The notes beneath the pieces are model-generated. The model was not told the origin of the DNA. It was given only the letters and a program-made list of their open reading frames with translations, and did not search any database. From NCBI RefSeq assembly GCF_029691405.1, contig NZ_CP121467.1, positions 1,178,001 to 1,242,000 of the forward strand: a DNA stretch of 64,000 nucleotides, in the 5' to 3' direction. This document shows positions 6,643 to 16,253 of this stretch, one piece after another. The position numbers and the translations under genes were made by a program. Within the stretch, counting starts at the first letter, position 1, and each line of letters starts with the position of its first letter. The stretch is from Streptococcus sp. D7B5. GTDB taxonomy: Bacteria; Bacillota; Bacilli; Lactobacillales; Streptococcaceae.

Positions 6643-7842
6643 CTATTTGTAAGCTAAGGCACGTTTAAAGGTTTTCCAGATTCCCAAATCATCTGTTTGA
6701 AGGACTAGACTAGCATACATGCGTCCGATAAAGGCTGTTGCAGTGACTGCAAAAACAACCGTTATGGCAAGCGAAATCCAAGCTTCTAAACCACTGGCAT
6801 ACCCATTTATAGCTCTAAACGGCATAAAGAAGGTCGAGATGAAAGGAATATAGGAACCAATTTTCAGAACTAAATTGTCCCCAGCAGCACCCAGAGAGGT
6901 CACACCGACAAATCCTGCTATAATCAAGATCATCAATGGCGACAAGGCCTTTCCTGAATCCTCAGGGCGAGAAACCATAGAGCCTAGAAATGCTGCTAAA
7001 ACAACGTACATAAAGAGACTAACCAAGATAAACAATAAGGTATTGAGCGAGAAAGCCTCTCCAAGATGATTTAAAATTCCAGATTGTGCCAAGATAGGGA
7101 TATCTTTAAAGAGCAGAATAGCAGCCAGCCCACCCACGACGTAAATGCCAATATGAGTCAAAATCACAAGAAGCAGAGCCAGCATGCGAGCGTAGAAATA
7201 ATGACTAGCTCGGATACTAGAGAAGACCACCTCCATGATTTTGGTTCCTTTCTCGCTAGCTACTTCCTGAGCAGTGACACTAGCATAGGTAATCAAAATC
7301 ATATAAAGGAAGAAACCAAGCCCTGCGGCCGCAATGGTTTGAACAATTTTTTTGTTTTCCTTAGATTCATCAATTTTCTCAGTAAAGTCAACGGTTTGAC
7401 TCAGGCGTTTTTCCTGTTCTTGAGACAAATTGGCTGCCGAACGATTGAGTTGGTATTGCAGTTCGTTTAGCTTATTGGTTACTGCTAGTTTGATGCCTGT
7501 TTCAAGAGAAGTTTCACCGTGATAGACGGCCTTGAGGACGCTGTCCTCTTGGTCAATGGTTAGGTAACCCTTGATTTTCTCATCCTTGATAGCAGCCTGG
7601 GCACTGGCTTCATCCTTGTAATCAAAGTTGATACCATTGGTACCCTTGAGCCCTTCTTCCACAGATGGCACAGTTGTTACTACTGCTATCTTGCTATTCT
7701 TGGCCATAGAAGACCCTTGGAGAAAGCCGATTCCTACAGATAAGGCTAAAAAGAGGAACGGCGAAATCACCATAAAGAAGAAACTCCACGACTTGACATG
7801 TCGAAGATAGGTTTCCTTCATTACAACCCACATATTTCTCAT
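6643..7842 (-). CDS. ABC-2 type transporter permease (NatB-like)
   Basis: 399 aa. One N-terminal membrane segment (about 20-42, SWSFFFMVISPFLFLALSV) is followed by a large extracytoplasmic domain. A cluster of about five membrane segments lies in the C-terminal half, the layout of NatB/YhaP ABC-2 permeases. It overlaps the ATPase gene by four bases and should form one exporter with it. The extracytoplasmic part contains AAGLGFFLYMILITYASVTAQEVASEKGTKIMEVV-like family sequence, here seen as YASVTAQEVASEKG. The substrate cannot be told; family members export sodium, lipophilic compounds or peptides. Confidence 0.85.
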   Translation of the reverse strand: MRNMWVVMKETYLRHVKSWSFFFMVISPFLFLALSVGIGFLQGSSMAKNSKIAVVTTVPSVEEGLKGTNGINFDYKDEASAQAAIKDEKIKGYLTIDQEDSVLKAVYHGETSLETGIKLAVTNKLNELQYQLNRSAANLSQEQEKRLSQTVDFTEKIDESKENKKIVQTIAAAGLGFFLYMILITYASVTAQEVASEKGTKIMEVVFSSIRASHYFYARMLALLLVILTHIGIYVVGGLAAILLFKDIPILAQSGILNHLGEAFSLNTLLFILVSLFMYVVLAAFLGSMVSRPEDSGKALSPLMILIIAGFVGVTSLGAAGDNLVLKIGSYIPFISTFFMPFRAINGYASGLEAWISLAITVVFAVTATAFIGRMYASLVLQTDDLGIWKTFKRALAYK

Positions 7843-8732
7843 ACTTTCACCCCTGATTCTAGTTTAAAGATTTCATCGATTGTTGGAGCTTGTTGGTCAA
7901 AGGTCGCAATATATTGACCTTGAGTGAGGATTGGGAAGAGTTCCCTTCCAGCGCTCTCATCATCGAGGATCAATTTCCAACTGCCTTGCTTGGTCAAGCT
8001 CACCTGTTTGACGTGAGGAAGTTTTTCCAATTCTTCCTTGCTTTGTTCACTTGAAACAAAGAGACGTGTTTTCCCATATTGATTACGGACATCCTGAACT
8101 GGTCCATGCAAGACCACACGCCCGTCACGAATCATCAGGATATCATCGCAAAGTTCCTCAACGTTGGTCATGACATGGTCAGAAAAGATAATGATTGCAC
8201 CGCGCTCTTTCTCTTTCAAGATGACCTGCTTGAGCAACTCAGTATTGACTGGATCCAGTCCACTAAAAGGCTCATCCAGAATAATCAAGTCTGGTTCATG
8301 GATTAGAGTAATAATCAGTTGGATTTTCTGCTGATTCCCTTTTGAGAGACTCTTGATTTTGTCGGTCAATTTCCCCTTCACTTCCAATTTTTCCATCCAT
8401 TGAGGGAGTTTTTCCTTGACTTCTTTAGCATCCATGCCTTTTAAAGTCGCCAAGTAACGAACTTGCTCAAGGACTGTCAACTTGGGCATGAGACTGCGTT
8501 CCTCAGGCAGATAACCAATCCGTGCATAGGTTTCCTGACGAATCTCCTGCCCATCCAGACTAATCTCTCCTTGATACTCTAAAAATTTCAACATACTGTG
8601 GAAAATCGTTGTTTTCCCAGCACCATTCTTCCCGACCAAGCCCAGAATCCTTCCTGGACTTGCCTGAAAATCGACACCAAACAAGACTTGCTTGGGACCG
8701 AAACTTTTCTCTAGATTTCTTACTTCTAACAT
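7839..8732 (-). CDS. ABC transporter ATP-binding protein (NatA-like)
   Basis: 297 aa with Walker A GLVGKNGAGKTT (about 32-43), Q-loop, signature LSKGNQQKIQLI, Walker B LIILDEPFSGLDP and the switch His in FSDHVM. A C-terminal extension of about 80 residues is usual for NatA/EcsA-type ATPases. GGAGGTGG lies just before ATG 8732. It drives the ABC-2 permease encoded next; both are expressed from one promoter. Confidence 0.9.
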   Translation of the reverse strand: MLEVRNLEKSFGPKQVLFGVDFQASPGRILGLVGKNGAGKTTIFHSMLKFLEYQGEISLDGQEIRQETYARIGYLPEERSLMPKLTVLEQVRYLATLKGMDAKEVKEKLPQWMEKLEVKGKLTDKIKSLSKGNQQKIQLIITLIHEPDLIILDEPFSGLDPVNTELLKQVILKEKERGAIIIFSDHVMTNVEELCDDILMIRDGRVVLHGPVQDVRNQYGKTRLFVSSEQSKEELEKLPHVKQVSLTKQGSWKLILDDESAGRELFPILTQGQYIATFDQQAPTIDEIFKLESGVKV

Positions 8733-8759
8733 TTTCCACCTCCGAGATATGTTGCACTT

Positions 8760-8788
8760 ATTATACTCCTTTTTGATAGCCTTTACAA
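8760..8788 (-). promoter_or_regulatory. Promoter of the ABC exporter operon
   Basis: TTGTAA (8788-8783), 17-base spacer, TATAAT (8765-8760) on the minus strand. The rest of the 8733-8981 interval shows only the pheT terminator and no gene I can support; a 14-codon frame (MSYTKAIAEALKIY) near 8840-8884 lacks a ribosome site. Confidence 0.75.
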
Positions 8789-8950
8789 CGATTTATGTCC
8801 ATTTTATCGGATTATAAGTAGCAAAAGTATCCTATCTCTAATAAATTTTAAGTGCTTCAGCGATAGCTTTAGTATAACTCATTAAAGACTTTCTGAGATG
8901 GCTTCCTCCTCAACTATCGCTTTTCTATTCTGAACTGTCCTTTTGAAACT

Positions 8951-8974
8951 AAAAATCCACCCCGAAGGATGGAT
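8951..8974 (-). terminator. Terminator of pheT
   Basis: The minus strand reads ATCCATCC, TTCG loop, GGGTGGAT, then TTTTT. One G-T wobble is in the stem. It lies directly after the pheT stop. Confidence 0.85.
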
Positions 8975-8981
8975 TGATGAG

Positions 8982-11387
8982 TTAACGTACTTCTGCATTC
9001 ACTTTTTCTTCCAATGATGCTTGGATTTTTTCCATATAGCGTGCGACTTCTTCGTCCGTTAAGCTGTCTTCTGGATTTTGGAAGGTCAAGCTATAGGCCA
9101 TTGACTTCATGCCAACTCCCAGTTTTTCACCTGAGAAGACGTCAAAGAGTTTGATATCTGTCAATCGTTTCACGCCGGCAGCTTGGATAGCGTCTACAAC
9201 TTCTTGGTGAGTGACTTCTGCCTTGAGAAGTAGGGCCACGTCACGGCTGACTGCTGGGAATTTTGTGATTTCCACAAATGGAGTAGCTGGTTGAAGGGCA
9301 GCTTCAATGGCTGAAAGGTTGAGCTCCGCTACATATGTTTCTGGAATATCATAAGCCTTAGCAGTGACTGGATGCACTTGGCCAAGGAAACCAAGAACTT
9401 GGTCACCGAGCGAAATCACGGCTGTACGTCCTGGGTGAAGGCTAGCAATCTCAGCTGTTGCTGTATAAGTCACTGCAAGTCCCAAACGAGCAAAGAGGGC
9501 TTCAAGGATTCCCTTAGCATAGAAGAAATCAACTGGAACTGCTGCCGTTTGGAAATCTTTTTCTGCAACCAAGCCGGTTAAGGCAAAGGCAAAACTGTTG
9601 ATTTCGTTTGGAAGTTCTTCTTTTGGATTGCCTGTTTGTTCAAAGACTTTTCCAATCTCGTAAAGAGCCAAGTTTTTGTTCTTACGAGCCACGTTATAGG
9701 CCACCGTATCAAGGATACCTGAGACCATATTTTGACGGAGGACAGAACGGTCCACTGTCATTGGCCACATGAGTTCTGTAAGGTTACTTGGTTGAGCTGT
9801 AAACTCAACTGCTTTTTCAGGAGTTGTCAGAGCGTAGGTGATGATTTCTGTCAAACCAGCTCCTTCAGCGATCGTACGAACTTGACGACGCAATTTTTGT
9901 GTCGCAGTCAATTCACCAGCTGTACCATCGTCTTTTGGAAGACTGGTTGGCAAGCGATCATAACCATAGATACGAGCGATTTCTTCAAAGAGGTCCGCTT
10001 CGATAGTGATATCCCAACGACGACGGGGTACGCTGACTGTAAATGATTCTGCATTGCCAGAAAGGCCAAAGCCAAGACGACGGAAGACATCTTCCACATC
10101 AGCATAGGAAAGCTCCGTACCAAGGACGCGGTTAACGTCTGCAAGGGTTGAAGAAACTTCTACATCAGAAGTATCAAGCGCTCCTGCTGAAACGATGCCC
10201 TTACGCACCGTCGCACCTGCAAGATCAGCAATCATGCTCGCTGCCGCATCAAGGGCTTCGTTAACAGTTGCCACATTAATGCCTTTTTCAAAGCGAGAAG
10301 ACGACTCAGAACGAAGGTTGAGGCGTCCGCTAGTCTTGCGGATGGATTTGCCATTGAAAACAGCAGCTTCAAGGACAACACGATTAGAATTTTCAGAGAT
10401 TTCGGTTTCTTGACCACCCATGACACCTGCAAGGGCTACTGGCTTGTCTGCGACAGTGATGACTAAGTCAGTTTCTGCAAGTTCACGTTCTTCACCGTCC
10501 AAGGTCACTAATTTTTCACCAGCACACGCTTCACGCACACGAATCTCGCTTCCTTCAAAGGTATCCAAGTCAAAGGCATGCATCGGTTGACCAAAGTAGA
10601 GCAGGATGTAGTTGGTTACGTCTACGACATTGTTAATCGGACGGATGCCTTCGTTCATGAGGAGGTTTTGCAACCATTGTGGACTTGGTGCGATGGTCAC
10701 ATTGTCCAAGATACGGGCTGCATAGTAAGGCGCCTTATCTGTTTCAATGCCTACAGAGAGGGCCTCTGCTGCAGCTTCATTTGTTTCTGTTAAACTGAAT
10801 TCTTTAAAGCTAACTGCCTTGTCATAGATGGCTGCCACTTCGTGCGCTACTCCACGCATAGATAGAGCGTCTGCACGGTTTGGCGTGATGGAAAGTTCGA
10901 TGATTTCGTCATCCAAGTCTAGGTAAGAGAAAACTTCATCTCCAGGAATAGCATCTTCTGGCAAGATTTGGATTCCATCTGCGAATTCCTTCGGTACAAC
11001 CGAGTCAGAAATTCCCAATTCACCAAGTGAACAGATCATTCCAAGTGACTCCAAGCCACGGATTTTCCCTTTTTTGATTTTGTAGTTGTCAGCGATACGA
11101 GCTCCTGGAAGAGCTACCATGACCTTGATCCCAGCACGCACATTTGGGGCACCACAAACGATCTGACGGGCTTCTTCTTCGCCAACGTTAACTTGACAAA
11201 CATGCAAGTGTGTTTCTGGCACATCTTCGCAAGACAAGACCTCACCGACGACAATTTTTGAGAGACCAGCAGCTGGTGATTCGACACCTTCGACCTCGAT
11301 CCCTGTAGTTGACATTTTCTCAGCCAACTCTTGTGATGGCACATCAATGTCCACCAATTCTTTTAACCATTTATAAGATACAAGCAT
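8982..11387 (-). CDS. pheT: Phenylalanyl-tRNA synthetase beta chain
   Basis: 801 aa, the expected length, starting [17 protein letters not shown]. The order of domains is standard: N-terminal tRNA-binding OB fold (about 40-150, with [12 protein letters not shown]), B3/B4 editing domain, B5 domains, core, and a C-terminal anticodon-binding ferredoxin-like domain ([13 protein letters not shown]). It pairs with PheS as an alpha2beta2 enzyme that charges tRNA-Phe and edits mischarged Tyr. pheS lies 128 bases upstream; the gap has a short GC-rich hairpin (11402-11420) without a T run. Confidence 0.97.
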   Translation of the reverse strand: MLVSYKWLKELVDIDVPSQELAEKMSTTGIEVEGVESPAAGLSKIVVGEVLSCEDVPETHLHVCQVNVGEEEARQIVCGAPNVRAGIKVMVALPGARIADNYKIKKGKIRGLESLGMICSLGELGISDSVVPKEFADGIQILPEDAIPGDEVFSYLDLDDEIIELSITPNRADALSMRGVAHEVAAIYDKAVSFKEFSLTETNEAAAEALSVGIETDKAPYYAARILDNVTIAPSPQWLQNLLMNEGIRPINNVVDVTNYILLYFGQPMHAFDLDTFEGSEIRVREACAGEKLVTLDGEERELAETDLVITVADKPVALAGVMGGQETEISENSNRVVLEAAVFNGKSIRKTSGRLNLRSESSSRFEKGINVATVNEALDAAASMIADLAGATVRKGIVSAGALDTSDVEVSSTLADVNRVLGTELSYADVEDVFRRLGFGLSGNAESFTVSVPRRRWDITIEADLFEEIARIYGYDRLPTSLPKDDGTAGELTATQKLRRQVRTIAEGAGLTEIITYALTTPEKAVEFTAQPSNLTELMWPMTVDRSVLRQNMVSGILDTVAYNVARKNKNLALYEIGKVFEQTGNPKEELPNEINSFAFALTGLVAEKDFQTAAVPVDFFYAKGILEALFARLGLAVTYTATAEIASLHPGRTAVISLGDQVLGFLGQVHPVTAKAYDIPETYVAELNLSAIEAALQPATPFVEITKFPAVSRDVALLLKAEVTHQEVVDAIQAAGVKRLTDIKLFDVFSGEKLGVGMKSMAYSLTFQNPEDSLTDEEVARYMEKIQASLEEKVNAEVR

Positions 11388-11515
11388 AATTCTGATTGTA
11401 AGATCCCACCAAGCGGGACCTTTTCAATTCCTTTCTTTTTCTTCGAGTCAGTCGTTTCTTTTTTTACTATTTGAAATGTGAGCGACTGTATAGGACTATG
11501 TTTCAGGTTTCAATC

Positions 11516-12562
11516 TTATTTAAACTGTTCTGAGAAGCGGACATCTCCTTGGTAGAACCCACGGATATCGTTGATTCCGTTACGGAGCATAGCGACACGC
11601 TCTTGTCCAAGACCAAAGGCAAAGCCAGAGTAAACAGTCGCATCGATTCCACTCATTTCAAGGACACGTGGGTGAACCATACCGGCCCCCATAATCTCAA
11701 TCCAACCTGTTTTCTTACATACGTTACAGCCTTCTCCACCACACTTGAAGCAAGAAACATCCACCTCAACAGATGGCTCTGTGAATGGGAAATACGATGG
11801 ACGCAAACGAATTTGGCGCTCTTCACCAAACATTTTTTGCACAATCAACTGAAGGGTTCCTTGAAGATCTGCCATAGAGATGTTTTTCCCAACAACCAAG
11901 CCTTCGATTTGGTGGAATTGGTGACTGTGGGTCGCATCGTCTGTGTCACGACGGAACACACGTCCTGGTGAGATCATTTTCAAAGGCCCCTTCGAAAAAT
12001 CATGAGCATCCATAGCACGCGCCTGAACTGGAGACGTGTGAGTACGGAGCAAGATTTCTTCTGTGATATAGAAAGTGTCCTGCATATCGCGAGCTGGGTG
12101 GTCTTTTGGAAGGTTCATACGCTCAAAGTTGTAGTAGTCTTTTTCAACTTCAAAACCATCCACGACTTGGTAACCCATCCCGATGAAAATATCTTCGATT
12201 TCCTCACTGGTTTGTGTCAAAACGTGACGGTGACCAGTCGCAACTGGACGACCTGGAAGTGTCACATCGATGCTCTCGCTAGCAAGTTGAGCCGCGACTT
12301 TCTTTTCTTCCAAAAGCTTAGCTGTTTCTTCAAAGGCTGCAGTCAAGATATCACGAGCTTCATTGACGTGTTTCCCAATGATTGGACGCATCTCAGCAGA
12401 AACATCTTTCATCCCTTTAAGGATTTCAGTAAGCGAACCCTTTTTGCCGAGGACAGAGACACGCAAGTCTTGCATCTCTTTTTCATTTTCAGCAGAAATC
12501 TGCTTCAAGCTAGCCAGCGTTTCTTCGCGAAGCGCTTTTAATTGTTCTTCAATAGTTGACAT
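11516..12562 (-). CDS. pheS: Phenylalanyl-tRNA synthetase alpha chain
   Basis: The start at 12562 ([14 protein letters not shown]) has GGAGGAATT before it and gives 348 aa, the family length; the frame continues upstream into the T-box leader but that is not coding. Class II motifs are visible: [20 protein letters not shown] (motif 2), [14 protein letters not shown], and GMVHPRVL with [14 protein letters not shown] (motif 3). The N-terminal coiled coil binds tRNA. It is controlled by the Phe T-box directly upstream. Confidence 0.97.
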   Translation of the reverse strand: MSTIEEQLKALREETLASLKQISAENEKEMQDLRVSVLGKKGSLTEILKGMKDVSAEMRPIIGKHVNEARDILTAAFEETAKLLEEKKVAAQLASESIDVTLPGRPVATGHRHVLTQTSEEIEDIFIGMGYQVVDGFEVEKDYYNFERMNLPKDHPARDMQDTFYITEEILLRTHTSPVQARAMDAHDFSKGPLKMISPGRVFRRDTDDATHSHQFHQIEGLVVGKNISMADLQGTLQLIVQKMFGEERQIRLRPSYFPFTEPSVEVDVSCFKCGGEGCNVCKKTGWIEIMGAGMVHPRVLEMSGIDATVYSGFAFGLGQERVAMLRNGINDIRGFYQGDVRFSEQFK

Positions 12563-12599
12563 AATTCCTCCATCAGTCGCTCGTAGATAAAAAGAAAAC

Positions 12600-12797
12600 C
12601 ACATGCCAAAAACTCCACTCGGAGCGTTGACACGCGGTACCATCCGTTTTCATCTGACAAGTCAGACCTTCATTTCTAAATCCATGCGCAAGTGAATTCA
12701 CCCAGCTTTCATATAGAGAGCTTGCAGTCACGGCTCTCCTCCCTGATATACTTCCCTTGGGCTACTAGTCTTGCGGATTTCTATTCGATTACTACAT
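12600..12797 (-). ncRNA. T-box riboswitch (Phe) of pheS-pheT
   Basis: The conserved antiterminator core TGGTACCGCGTG lies at 12642-12631, followed by the competing terminator AACGCTCC..GGAGTTTTTGG (12629-12607). Stem I sequence with a probable specifier TTC (12696-12694 in GTGAATTCAC) matches a Phe codon. Uncharged tRNA-Phe should stabilise the antiterminator and permit pheST transcription. The gene context confirms the amino acid. Confidence 0.93.
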
Positions 12798-12826
12798 AGT
12801 TTATCAGATTTTTAGTTAAAAAACAA
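12798..12826 (-). promoter_or_regulatory. Promoter of the pheST T-box transcript
   Basis: TTGTTT (12826-12821), 17-base spacer, TAAACT (12803-12798) on the minus strand, ending just upstream of Stem I. Confidence 0.65.
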
Positions 12827-12832
12827 GTTAGA

Positions 12833-13312
12833 TTAGACTAATTTCAATATAAAACTCGTTCCTTTTTCTGTTTCTCCATTTTCCACAAATCCAAGCGACT
12901 TGAAACACCTCCTAGAAGCATGATTGTAGGTGTAGATTTCCTTGACTCTCAATTCTTTCCATCCTTTTACTCGAGCCAATTCAATCAAAGTACTTAGAAT
13001 CTTTTTTCCAACTCCTCGATGTTGGTAAGCGGAATCCCCAATCACAATGGGGAGATTATCCTGAGATAGTGTAACATCCCCAATTGGAAACCATTCTCCC
13101 TTCTCCTTGACTTCAATCCAAAAAAGCTCACCGTGCTGATCCAAATAGGAATACATAGCTTCCAAGGTCGCTGGACTGTAAGGACTCTTCACACCATCTA
13201 CGAGGTAAACCAAGTTCACATCCTGATACCAAGCAAAAGCTTCCTCACAATGATTGACCTTATAGTAAGGAACAAGACGCAGTGCATTATCTATTTGTAA
13301 AATCTGTTTCAT
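12833..13312 (-). CDS. GNAT family N-acetyltransferase
   Basis: 159 aa. The acetyl-CoA loop is visible in DSAYQHRGVGKKILSTLIELA (about 94-114; Q/RxxGxG/A form QHRGVG), followed by the family C-terminal strand with NHASRRCFKSLGF. The N-terminal part (ALRLVPYYKVNHCEEAFAWYQD) is typical of a streptococcal GNAT subfamily often found near pheS. The acceptor substrate is not predictable. Its start overlaps the end of the ParB-like gene by four bases, so they are co-translated. Confidence 0.88.
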   Translation of the reverse strand: MKQILQIDNALRLVPYYKVNHCEEAFAWYQDVNLVYLVDGVKSPYSPATLEAMYSYLDQHGELFWIEVKEKGEWFPIGDVTLSQDNLPIVIGDSAYQHRGVGKKILSTLIELARVKGWKELRVKEIYTYNHASRRCFKSLGFVENGETEKGTSFILKLV

Positions 13313-13707
13313 CTGCTTCCCTTTTCAAATAAGAGAGTTGCTGCCTGATTAAAACCATCACACCAGTTATACCATTTTGCTTCATACTCATCTTGAGGTA
13401 AGATATGATTTTTTAAATCCAGAACAGAGTAAATCTTTCTTTCCTCGCAAGCTTGCGCATAGAGATAATACAGTTCATCGCCACCATCTCTATCCCACTC
13501 AGCAGAAATCGTATCTTGACCTAGCAATAAAGCCTGATAAGCCCTGTGATGCCCATCTGTAATCAACAAGCAATCTCCGAACGCAAGAATACTGATTGGA
13601 GCAACATTGATTATTTCTGCCGATTGATAAAGTGTCTGGATGCCTTCTAGTTTCTTTTCTGATAAGTATAGTTGAGTCGGATGGAGAGCTTTTATGCTGA
13701 CTTTCAT
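13309..13707 (-). CDS. Small ParB/Srx-like domain protein
   Basis: 132 aa. It has the ParB N-terminal-like fold signature: SIKALHPTQLYLSEKKLEGI then ITDGHHRAYQALLLG, the last corresponding to the GNHR/GHHR phosphate or nucleotide-binding loop. It lacks an HTH or dimer domain, so it is not a chromosome-partition ParB. Related stand-alone domains have been linked to CTP binding or nuclease activity; here the function is unknown. It is translationally coupled to the GNAT gene, which suggests a shared process. Confidence 0.75.
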   Translation of the reverse strand: MKVSIKALHPTQLYLSEKKLEGIQTLYQSAEIINVAPISILAFGDCLLITDGHHRAYQALLLGQDTISAEWDRDGGDELYYLYAQACEERKIYSVLDLKNHILPQDEYEAKWYNWCDGFNQAATLLFEKGSR

Positions 13708-13734
13708 TTCTTTCTCCTCAAAGGAATTTGATAC

Positions 13735-14385
13735 TCACTTCTGCTTGCCTTTAAATCGCCATTGGAAGCGAAGTTTGTCATAGAAGGGAAATTCGATAAA
13801 CAGGAATCCCAAGCCTACACAGAGACTGGCAAGGACATCTGATGGATAGTGAACTCCCAGATAGACTCTTGACACCAGGACACTGACTAGGTAGAGACCT
13901 AGCACGATTTGTACGATTTTTCTCCAGACTGGATCTTTAATTCGTTGACTGAGAATGACAATCAGAGTACCTACCATCAGTGTCACTGCCAGAGAATGGC
14001 CACTTGGAAAAGAAAATCCCTTCTCCTCTACTAGATGTAAGATAGCTGGCCGTGGGCGCTGATAGATGTTTTTAAAGGTCACGATTAAAAGACCGGCTAA
14101 GGCTAGATTACCCGCCATGAAGTAGCTTTCTATCTTCCACTGCTTACGATAAAAGATAAAGGCTGCGATGGCAACCCAGGTGATAATCACTGGGATATCA
14201 ATCAAATGCGTAAGGGCACGGAACAGAACCGTTAAATAATCTGGCAAGTCCCCACGAAGGGCAGTCTGAAGCGGTTGATCAAAACCGACCAGCGTTTCAG
14301 GATAGAACTTAACCATATAGCCAAGAAGGACGAAAAGTAAAAGGGCAAAACTGCCCTTCATTAAAAATGTTTGTTTATCTCTCAT
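13735..14385 (-). CDS. PAP2 family membrane phosphatase
   Basis: 216 aa with about six membrane segments and the three PAP2 motifs: KNIYQRPRP (C1), PSGHS (C2) and SRVYLGVHYPSD (C3), with the catalytic His in C3. The active site should face outward. Family members dephosphorylate lipid phosphates such as undecaprenyl pyrophosphate, phosphatidic acid or phosphatidylglycerol phosphate. Its start overlaps the end of ribU by 11 bases, so it belongs to the FMN-riboswitch transcript, an arrangement that does not by itself imply a flavin role. Confidence 0.9.
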   Translation of the reverse strand: MRDKQTFLMKGSFALLLFVLLGYMVKFYPETLVGFDQPLQTALRGDLPDYLTVLFRALTHLIDIPVIITWVAIAAFIFYRKQWKIESYFMAGNLALAGLLIVTFKNIYQRPRPAILHLVEEKGFSFPSGHSLAVTLMVGTLIVILSQRIKDPVWRKIVQIVLGLYLVSVLVSRVYLGVHYPSDVLASLCVGLGFLFIEFPFYDKLRFQWRFKGKQK

Positions 14386-14938
14386 AATGTTTTAAGGTTG
14401 GTTTCAAGAGGACGTATAACAACCAGAATGAAACAGCAAAGATTAAACCTTCAATCAGGTTAAAAGGTAAAACCATGGTCATCAAGTAGTTAGAAAGTCC
14501 TATAATTTCTCTAATATCAAAGTTGGCAAACTGCGCGTATAAAGGAACCGCATAGACATAGTTGAGAACCAACATGGCAGCAGTCAATCCAATAGTTCCC
14601 GCCAGAGATGCCAGTAGGAAACGAAGGGTGCTGCGTTCCTTTTTCCAAATCAAACCAAAGACGATAACAAAAACTCCCAAGGCTACGATATTCATTGGCA
14701 AGCCAATGTAGGTATTCACTCCTTGGCTATTCAGAAGCAACTTCAAGAGTGAGCGAAGCAAGAGAATGCCTAAAGCAGCTGGCAAATCCATCACCACCAA
14801 ACCCAAAAGGACTGGCAAGATACTAAACTCGATCTTGAGGAAGGTCGCCGCTGGCAAGAGCGGAAAGTCAAAGTACATCAGCACAAATGAAATGGCTGAT
14901 AAAATCGCAATGGTCGAAAGTCGACGTGTGTTTGTCAT
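14375..14938 (-). CDS. ribU: ECF riboflavin transporter S component RibU
   Basis: The start at 14938 (MTNTRRLSTIAILSA) has GGAGG with eight-base spacing, giving 187 aa. The protein is almost wholly membrane-embedded (five to six segments), with the S-component features SFVLMYFDFPLLP and KIEFSILPVLLG seen in RibU. It binds riboflavin and works with the shared EcfAA'T energizing module encoded elsewhere. The FMN riboswitch upstream supports the substrate. Confidence 0.93.
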   Translation of the reverse strand: MTNTRRLSTIAILSAISFVLMYFDFPLLPAATFLKIEFSILPVLLGLVVMDLPAALGILLLRSLLKLLLNSQGVNTYIGLPMNIVALGVFVIVFGLIWKKERSTLRFLLASLAGTIGLTAAMLVLNYVYAVPLYAQFANFDIREIIGLSNYLMTMVLPFNLIEGLIFAVSFWLLYVLLKPTLKHYER

Positions 14939-15095
14939 AACAGGTTCCTCCAATTTTCTATAAAATCAGAAGAAGTTGGAAAGGATTCCTCTATCTATTC
15001 TCACTTTTTATATCCCAAAAGTTCCCTCTCACTCTGTTGAGCAAGCGGTTGCAATTCATCTATAAACTCATCCGAACAGACAAAGCCATTCTTTC

Positions 15096-15308
15096 GTCTT
15101 CTCCCATCCAGACTATACTGTCGGTTGTGGAATCGCACCACATCAGCTTGCGCTCGCGGACTTCTTTAACTAAGATTTTTTTGGATTAATCTAGGCGTCG
15201 CAGTCGAAGATAATACTTAAGTATATCGAGACAAGACAACGAAGAGTAAGCCAAAATAGCTAGTTAAAGTCACCGCCGGTCGGGAATCTCACCCAGCCCT
15301 GAAGACCC
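15096..15308 (-). ncRNA. FMN riboswitch (RFN element)
   Basis: The conserved 5' block GGGCTGGGTGAGATTCCCG / ACCGGCGGTGAC (15301-15265) and the 3' block GACAGTATAGTCTGGATGGG with AGAAGA (15121-15097) are diagnostic. FMN binding should lower ribU expression. No clear intrinsic terminator lies between the aptamer and ribU, so control may be at translation or by a structure I do not recognise. The 15096-14939 interval also carries an unexplained open frame described in the findings. Confidence 0.95.
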
Positions 15309-15325
15309 CTTTATCATAACAAAAA

Positions 15326-15346
15326 ACGCTTGCAAGTGCAAGCATT
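15326..15346 (-). terminator. Terminator of trmL
   Basis: Stem GCTTGC / GCAAGC (15328-15333 and 15338-15343) with AAGT loop, extended by A-T pairs. TTTTTT follows on the minus strand. It separates trmL from the riboswitch transcript. Confidence 0.85.
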
Positions 15347-15350
15347 TTGA

Positions 15351-15854
15351 TTATTTCAATTTATCTGCTTCATAGGTGTGAACAAGCTCAAGACCTGCAA
15401 AATTCTGCTGACGAAGAGCCTCATATACAATCATGCAGACGGTATTAGAAACATTGAGGCTACGGACATGTTCATCATTCATAGGAATACGGAGGGCTTT
15501 CTCAGGATGTTCTCGCATAAAGTCCTCTGGCAACCCCTTATCCTCACGTCCGAAGAGAAAATACTGATCTTCACCACTTGCCAAATTCGCCTCAGAATAG
15601 ACCTTTTCTGCAAATTTCGAAATCAGATAGACTTGTCCTTTCATCTGAGACATAAAGTCTGCCAAGTTATCATAAAAATGAATCTCTAACTTATCCCAAT
15701 AATCCAAACCAGCTCGCTTCATCTTGCGGTCATCAATCGGAAATCCCATCGGTTTGATGATGTGAAGGGGAGAATTGGTCGCAGCGCAAGTACGCGCAAT
15801 GTTACCTGTATTTTGTGGAATCTGAGGTTCAAATAATACAATGTGATTTGTCAT
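15351..15854 (-). CDS. trmL: tRNA (cytidine/uridine-34-2'-O)-methyltransferase
   Basis: The start at 15854 ([18 protein letters not shown]) follows a GGAAG ribosome site; the frame continues to 15893 through the leader hairpin. The product of 167 aa is a minimal SPOUT methyltransferase with motif 1 [13 protein letters not shown], motif 2 [10 protein letters not shown] and motif 3 [17 protein letters not shown], forming the SAM-binding trefoil knot. It methylates the wobble base of tRNA-Leu. A probable attenuator lies upstream. Confidence 0.93.
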   Translation of the reverse strand: MTNHIVLFEPQIPQNTGNIARTCAATNSPLHIIKPMGFPIDDRKMKRAGLDYWDKLEIHFYDNLADFMSQMKGQVYLISKFAEKVYSEANLASGEDQYFLFGREDKGLPEDFMREHPEKALRIPMNDEHVRSLNVSNTVCMIVYEALRQQNFAGLELVHTYEADKLK

Positions 15855-15877
15855 GACTGGCTTCCTTTTATCATTGC

Positions 15878-15979
15878 AAAAAAATAGCCACACTGCCCGG
15901 AGTCAAGCTCAGCAAACAGCGTGGTTAAGGCATCGTTAACTTACCTCACAACAGGTTTGAAGTAAATCAGCGAAACTAC
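15878..15979 (-). ncRNA. Structured leader or small RNA upstream of trmL
   Basis: From the promoter at 15986-16013 the transcript runs about 100 bases to a hairpin of CCACGCTG (15924-15917) and CAGTGTGG (15895-15888), followed by a seven-T run (15884-15878). It ends just before the trmL ribosome site. This is the layout of either a transcription attenuator of trmL or a stand-alone small RNA. I do not recognise a known family. Confidence 0.6.
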
Positions 15980-15985
15980 TTCCTT

Positions 15986-16013
15986 AGTATAACACTTTCA
16001 GAATCATTGTCAA
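15986..16013 (-). promoter_or_regulatory. Promoter of the trmL leader
   Basis: TTGACA (16013-16008), 16-base spacer, TATACT (15991-15986) on the minus strand; a strong consensus. The remaining 16014-16253 interval contains upstream DNA of trkA with no gene I can support; TATGAT at 16218-16223 is a possible trkA -10 without a good -35. Confidence 0.75.
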
Positions 16014-16253
16014 TAGAAACGACTTGATTTTTTTACTTTTTTTAATGATATTTTCATGTTTGGTCATCCCCTTTCTGAAAAGGTATAGTAAAAGAGCCAA
16101 ATCACTTCAAATCGGAAACATCGTCATAGAAGTTAAACAAATGTATCTTCAAAACGTGAAAAGGTCTTTCTTCCCTTAAAAATCGCCTTAGCAAGTGCAT
16201 TTTTTGCTAAAAAAGGGTATGATAGTTACATCATGAAAAAGTAGGTTTTTTAT

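Noticed and set aside
8840-8884. 14-codon frame MSYTKAIAEALKIY on the minus strand
   Set aside because: No ribosome site at useful spacing and no similarity I know; kept only as a note on the spacer.
11402-11424. Terminator between pheS and pheT
   Set aside because: A GC-rich stem exists but no T run follows on the minus strand, so termination is not supported.
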